In this document: positions 4,819 through 6,456 of the stretch, in pieces
Layout of the letters: each line of letters opens with the position of its first letter
Numbering within the stretch: position 1 is the stretch's first letter
Source: Pseudomonadota bacterium
GTDB lineage: Bacteria; Pseudomonadota; Alphaproteobacteria; Acetobacterales; Acetobacteraceae
DNA length: 6,456 nucleotides
Reading direction: 5' to 3'
Assembly: GCA_021845835.1 (NCBI GenBank)
Contig: JAJZVE010000268.1
Location: 1-6,456 of the forward strand
Program-made: the position numbers and the translations under genes
The notes under the pieces: generated by a model
The model's database searches: none
What the model was told of the DNA's origin: nothing
What the model saw: only the letters and a program-made list of their open reading frames with translations

Positions 4819-6176
4819 GTCCCCGCCGTAGCGCCGCGCATCGGCACCACGACGCCCTCGCTGGCGTCCTTTCCGTTGATCGCGGCGGCCAGCAGGCGGC
4901 CCCACCACTCCATCGCCTTCACCTGTTCCGGCCAGCGGGTCGACCGCTGATAGACGCCCAACACGCCGCCGCGCGTCGCGGCCTGCCGATGGTTCAGCAC
5001 CGCGTCGGCGACGGTTTCCGGGATCCCGGCCTCGCCCAGCGCGGTCGCGAAGGAGCGGCGGAAGTCATGCCACGTCCAGCCGGTCAGATCGCCAACCTGC
5101 GCGTCCTCACCGTCCTTCGGCTTCGTCGCCTCGACCAGCGCCGCCTTCAGGTCGGTGAACGTGTCCACCGGCTGCCTGGAGACGGGAGCCGGGAACACCA
5201 GCCCGGAGCGCGGCTGCCCGGCGGCCTGATGGCGCGCCTTCAGCACGTCCAGCGCGAGCGGATGCAGATGCAGCCGGTGCGGGTCGCGGTTCTTGGTCAG
5301 CTTACCGGGCTGGCGCCACTCGGCCGCGGCGAGGTCGATATGCGACCAGTCGAGATGCGCCGCCTCGCCGCGCCGGCACGGCACCGCGATCAGGAACCGG
5401 ACGAGATCGCGCCAGATGGATTCGCCCAGCCGCTCCGCGGCGTGCCAGAGCCGCGCCAGTTCGACTGGGGTCAGATAGTGCGCCCGCGCCTGTGGCGCCT
5501 TCGGACGGCGCGAGCGGACGATCAGGGCGCAAGGGTTGGCCTGGATGTGCCCGGCGTCCTGGCACCAGTCCAGGAAGCGCGACAGGGCACCGAAGCGGGC
5601 GCGGGGGTTCGCGTCTTCCCCCCTCTTGGCGAGCAGCCGCCGCACGTCCGCTGCCGTCAGGTCGGCCGCCGGGGTGCCCTCGGCGCCCATGTCGGCAAGC
5701 GCCATGCGCACCTGTGCCAGTTCTTCCGCAACATAGTCGGGCGATACCGTCCCCGTGCCGCGCAGCTTCGGCCGCTTCGGCAGCGCCTTCGCATATTCGT
5801 CCGCAAGCCGTTGGAGCGTGGCACCGCGCTTCCGTCGCTCCGCCTCGGCCTTCGCCCGCTTCTCCGCTGCGGGATCGGCGCCGGCCTTGGCCTGTCCCTT
5901 GATGTGGTTCGCGGCGGCGCGGGCATCGTCGGGAGAGTGCGTTTCGGGGTTGCCGAGCGTCACCGTCCGGTTCGGCCAGCGGCGCTCGGTCAGGGGATCG
6001 GTGCCGCGCGGCCGGTAGGCGTAACTCCACGTCATTGTGGTGGGGTTCACGATCAGGGCCAAGCCGCGGCAGTCCTTGTCGCGGACGATGAGCCGCTGAT
6101 CGGGCACGCGCCGCCGCCATGCCGCGTCGATGGTCGTCTTGGTGATCCTGACCGGACCTTCGCTCAGCACGCGCAT
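4815..6176 (-). CDS. int: Tyrosine recombinase integrase, P4-type with DUF4102-like arm domain
   Basis: The 453-residue protein catalyses site-specific integration and excision of the element at the adjacent tRNA-Thr site. Residues ~10-100 fit the N-terminal arm-binding domain (RLIVRDKDCRGLALIV, WSYAYRPRG, TVTLGNPETHSPDDAR). Residues ~115-215 form the core-binding helices (NPRARFGALSRFLDWCQDAG). The catalytic domain is complete: R268 (CRRGEAAHLDW), K295 (LTKNRDPHR), H370 and R373 (HDFR), H396 (LNHR) and nucleophile Y409 (GVYQRS). The length is normal for the family. ATG 6176 is chosen because GAGGGG lies 9 nt upstream. The frame stays open further up to 6410, but that extension translates the antisense of the tRNA fragment (RDLNPRPSVYKS) and is an artefact. 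The gene reads away from the attachment site. Its stop overlaps the next start. Confidence 0.95.
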   Translation of the reverse strand: MRVLSEGPVRITKTTIDAAWRRRVPDQRLIVRDKDCRGLALIVNPTTMTWSYAYRPRGTDPLTERRWPNRTVTLGNPETHSPDDARAAANHIKGQAKAGADPAAEKRAKAEAERRKRGATLQRLADEYAKALPKRPKLRGTGTVSPDYVAEELAQVRMALADMGAEGTPAADLTAADVRRLLAKRGEDANPRARFGALSRFLDWCQDAGHIQANPCALIVRSRRPKAPQARAHYLTPVELARLWHAAERLGESIWRDLVRFLIAVPCRRGEAAHLDWSHIDLAAAEWRQPGKLTKNRDPHRLHLHPLALDVLKARHQAAGQPRSGLVFPAPVSRQPVDTFTDLKAALVEATKPKDGEDAQVGDLTGWTWHDFRRSFATALGEAGIPETVADAVLNHRQAATRGGVLGVYQRSTRWPEQVKAMEWWGRLLAAAINGKDASEGVVVPMRGATAGT

Positions 6177-6203
6177 GGTCTTGCCCCTCGCCTTGGCCAG
6201 CGC

Positions 6204-6285
6204 CTGACAGGACGCTCGCCGCTGACGGGACAGTGACAGGACATGCACTGCGGAGGCAAGCGGAATTATACGGAGGCTGACGGGA
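6204..6285. repeat. Four 9-bp direct repeats in the integrase leader
   Basis: CTGACAGGA (6204-6212), CTGACGGGA (6222-6230), GTGACAGGA (6233-6241) and CTGACGGGA (6277-6285) share the consensus STGACRGGA. They lie between the integrase gene and the attachment site, and flank its TATAAT box. This is where arm-type integrase sites or excisionase sites usually lie. Confidence 0.6.
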
Positions 6286-6293
6286 TCGAATAG
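6265..6293 (-). promoter_or_regulatory. Candidate integrase promoter
   Basis: A perfect TATAAT is at 6270-6265 on the minus strand, 88 nt before the integrase ATG. The hexamer 17 bp upstream (CTATTC, 6293-6288) is a poor -35 box, so an activator may be needed. One 9-bp repeat (6277-6285) lies within the spacer, and three more lie downstream. Self-repression by integrase binding is therefore plausible. Confidence 0.4.
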
Positions 6294-6374
6294 GCGGCTC
6301 TCACGCTTGGGATTTCCTGCGATGGCGGGGGCGGACGGGATCGCGCGGAAAGGGGCGGAGGGGCCGCCCGAGGA

Positions 6375-6419
6375 TTTGTAAACCGAAGGTCGGGGGTTCA
6401 AATCCCTCACCCGGCACCA
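6375..6419 (+). other. Attachment site: 3' part of tRNA-Thr(UGU)
   Basis: These 45 nt match tRNA positions 32-76: anticodon loop with TGT (6377-6379), 3' anticodon strand ACCGA, variable loop AGGTC, T-stem GGGGG/CCCTC with loop TTCAAAT, 3' acceptor strand ACCCGGC, discriminator A and CCA (6417-6419). The upstream bases do not supply the partners: neither the TCGGT strand nor a 5' acceptor GCCGGGT is where it should be. The tRNA is therefore truncated at the anticodon loop. This is the usual result of integrase-mediated duplication of a tRNA 3' end. The intact gene should lie at the other, left end of the element. Confidence 0.85.
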
Positions 6420-6456
6420 GTAATTTCAAAGACTTTTGGCATTTCAATCCGCACAT
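6420..6456. other. Presumed host flank beyond the element
   Basis: These 37 nt directly follow the tRNA CCA end. They are clearly more AT-rich than the rest of the window and contain no recognisable gene. They are probably the sequence that originally followed the host tRNA-Thr gene. Confidence 0.5.

Noticed and set aside
4803..6236. Plus-strand open frame of 477 codons opposite the integrase
   Set aside because: The minus strand contains all six integrase catalytic residues. The plus-strand product is Arg/Gly/His-rich shadow sequence.
6177..6410. N-terminal extension of the integrase by 78 residues
   Set aside because: Its first residues (RDLNPRPSVYKS) are the antisense translation of the tRNA-Thr fragment. 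The region holds the promoter-like box and direct repeats, and a good ribosome-binding site precedes ATG 6176.
6344..6419. Functional complete tRNA gene
   Set aside because: The 5' half does not pair with the acceptor or anticodon strands. Only positions 32-76 are tRNA-like.

Overview
The window is very GC-rich, with strong third-position GC in the coding frames. Its protein families are those I associate with mobile elements of high-GC Alphaproteobacteria (Rhodospirillales, Acetobacteraceae or Rhodobacterales type). That placement is an inference from composition and protein style. The window shows the right-hand end of an integrative element, either a satellite-phage-like island or a small genomic island. 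The last ~37 bases (6420-6456) are noticeably more AT-rich and look like host flank.

Layout from right to left; every credible gene lies on the minus strand. At 6375-6419 is the 3' part of a tRNA-Thr(UGU) gene, running from the anticodon loop to CCA. Its 5' half is absent, as expected of an attachment site. Next to it is the integrase leader, with a TATAAT box and four 9-bp direct repeats that look like integrase or excisionase binding sites. The complete tyrosine integrase (4815-6176) follows, translationally coupled to a 69-aa helical protein (4609-4818). After a ~100-nt gap with two GC hairpins comes a 219-aa protein of unknown function (3850-4509).

The stretch 3525-3849 has no gene. It holds five copies of a 12-bp repeat, and each copy sits at the tip of its own inverted repeat. 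The stems differ in sequence, but the 8-nt loop is nearly invariant. A further strong hairpin lies beside the array. This is the most unusual structure in the window.

The second block is a compact replication-type operon read leftwards. It begins with a 112-aa winged-helix, AlpA/excisionase-like protein (3186-3524). A 127-nt gap with a palindrome and a hairpin separates it from a 55-aa protein (2891-3058). Then come a zinc-ribbon plus Toprim primase-like protein (2034-2891), a P-loop ATPase/helicase-like protein (225-2041), and the beginning of a TubC_N-like protein that runs off the left edge (1-228). Start and stop codons overlap at almost every junction of this block. The exception is inside the ATPase: its first 73 codons end at a TGA, and the rest continues in the -1 frame. 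This looks like one gene broken by loss of a single base.

The 3' end of the ATPase gene (277-491) carries ten exact copies of the 8-mer GCGTCCGC in both orientations, including two alternative perfect 11- and 12-bp hairpins. The Toprim protein, the ATPase and the repeat clusters resemble in logic the primase-helicase replication modules of P4-like satellites. I infer that the element has, or had, its own replication cycle. No defence, resistance or virulence cargo is visible here; any cargo would lie to the left of the window.
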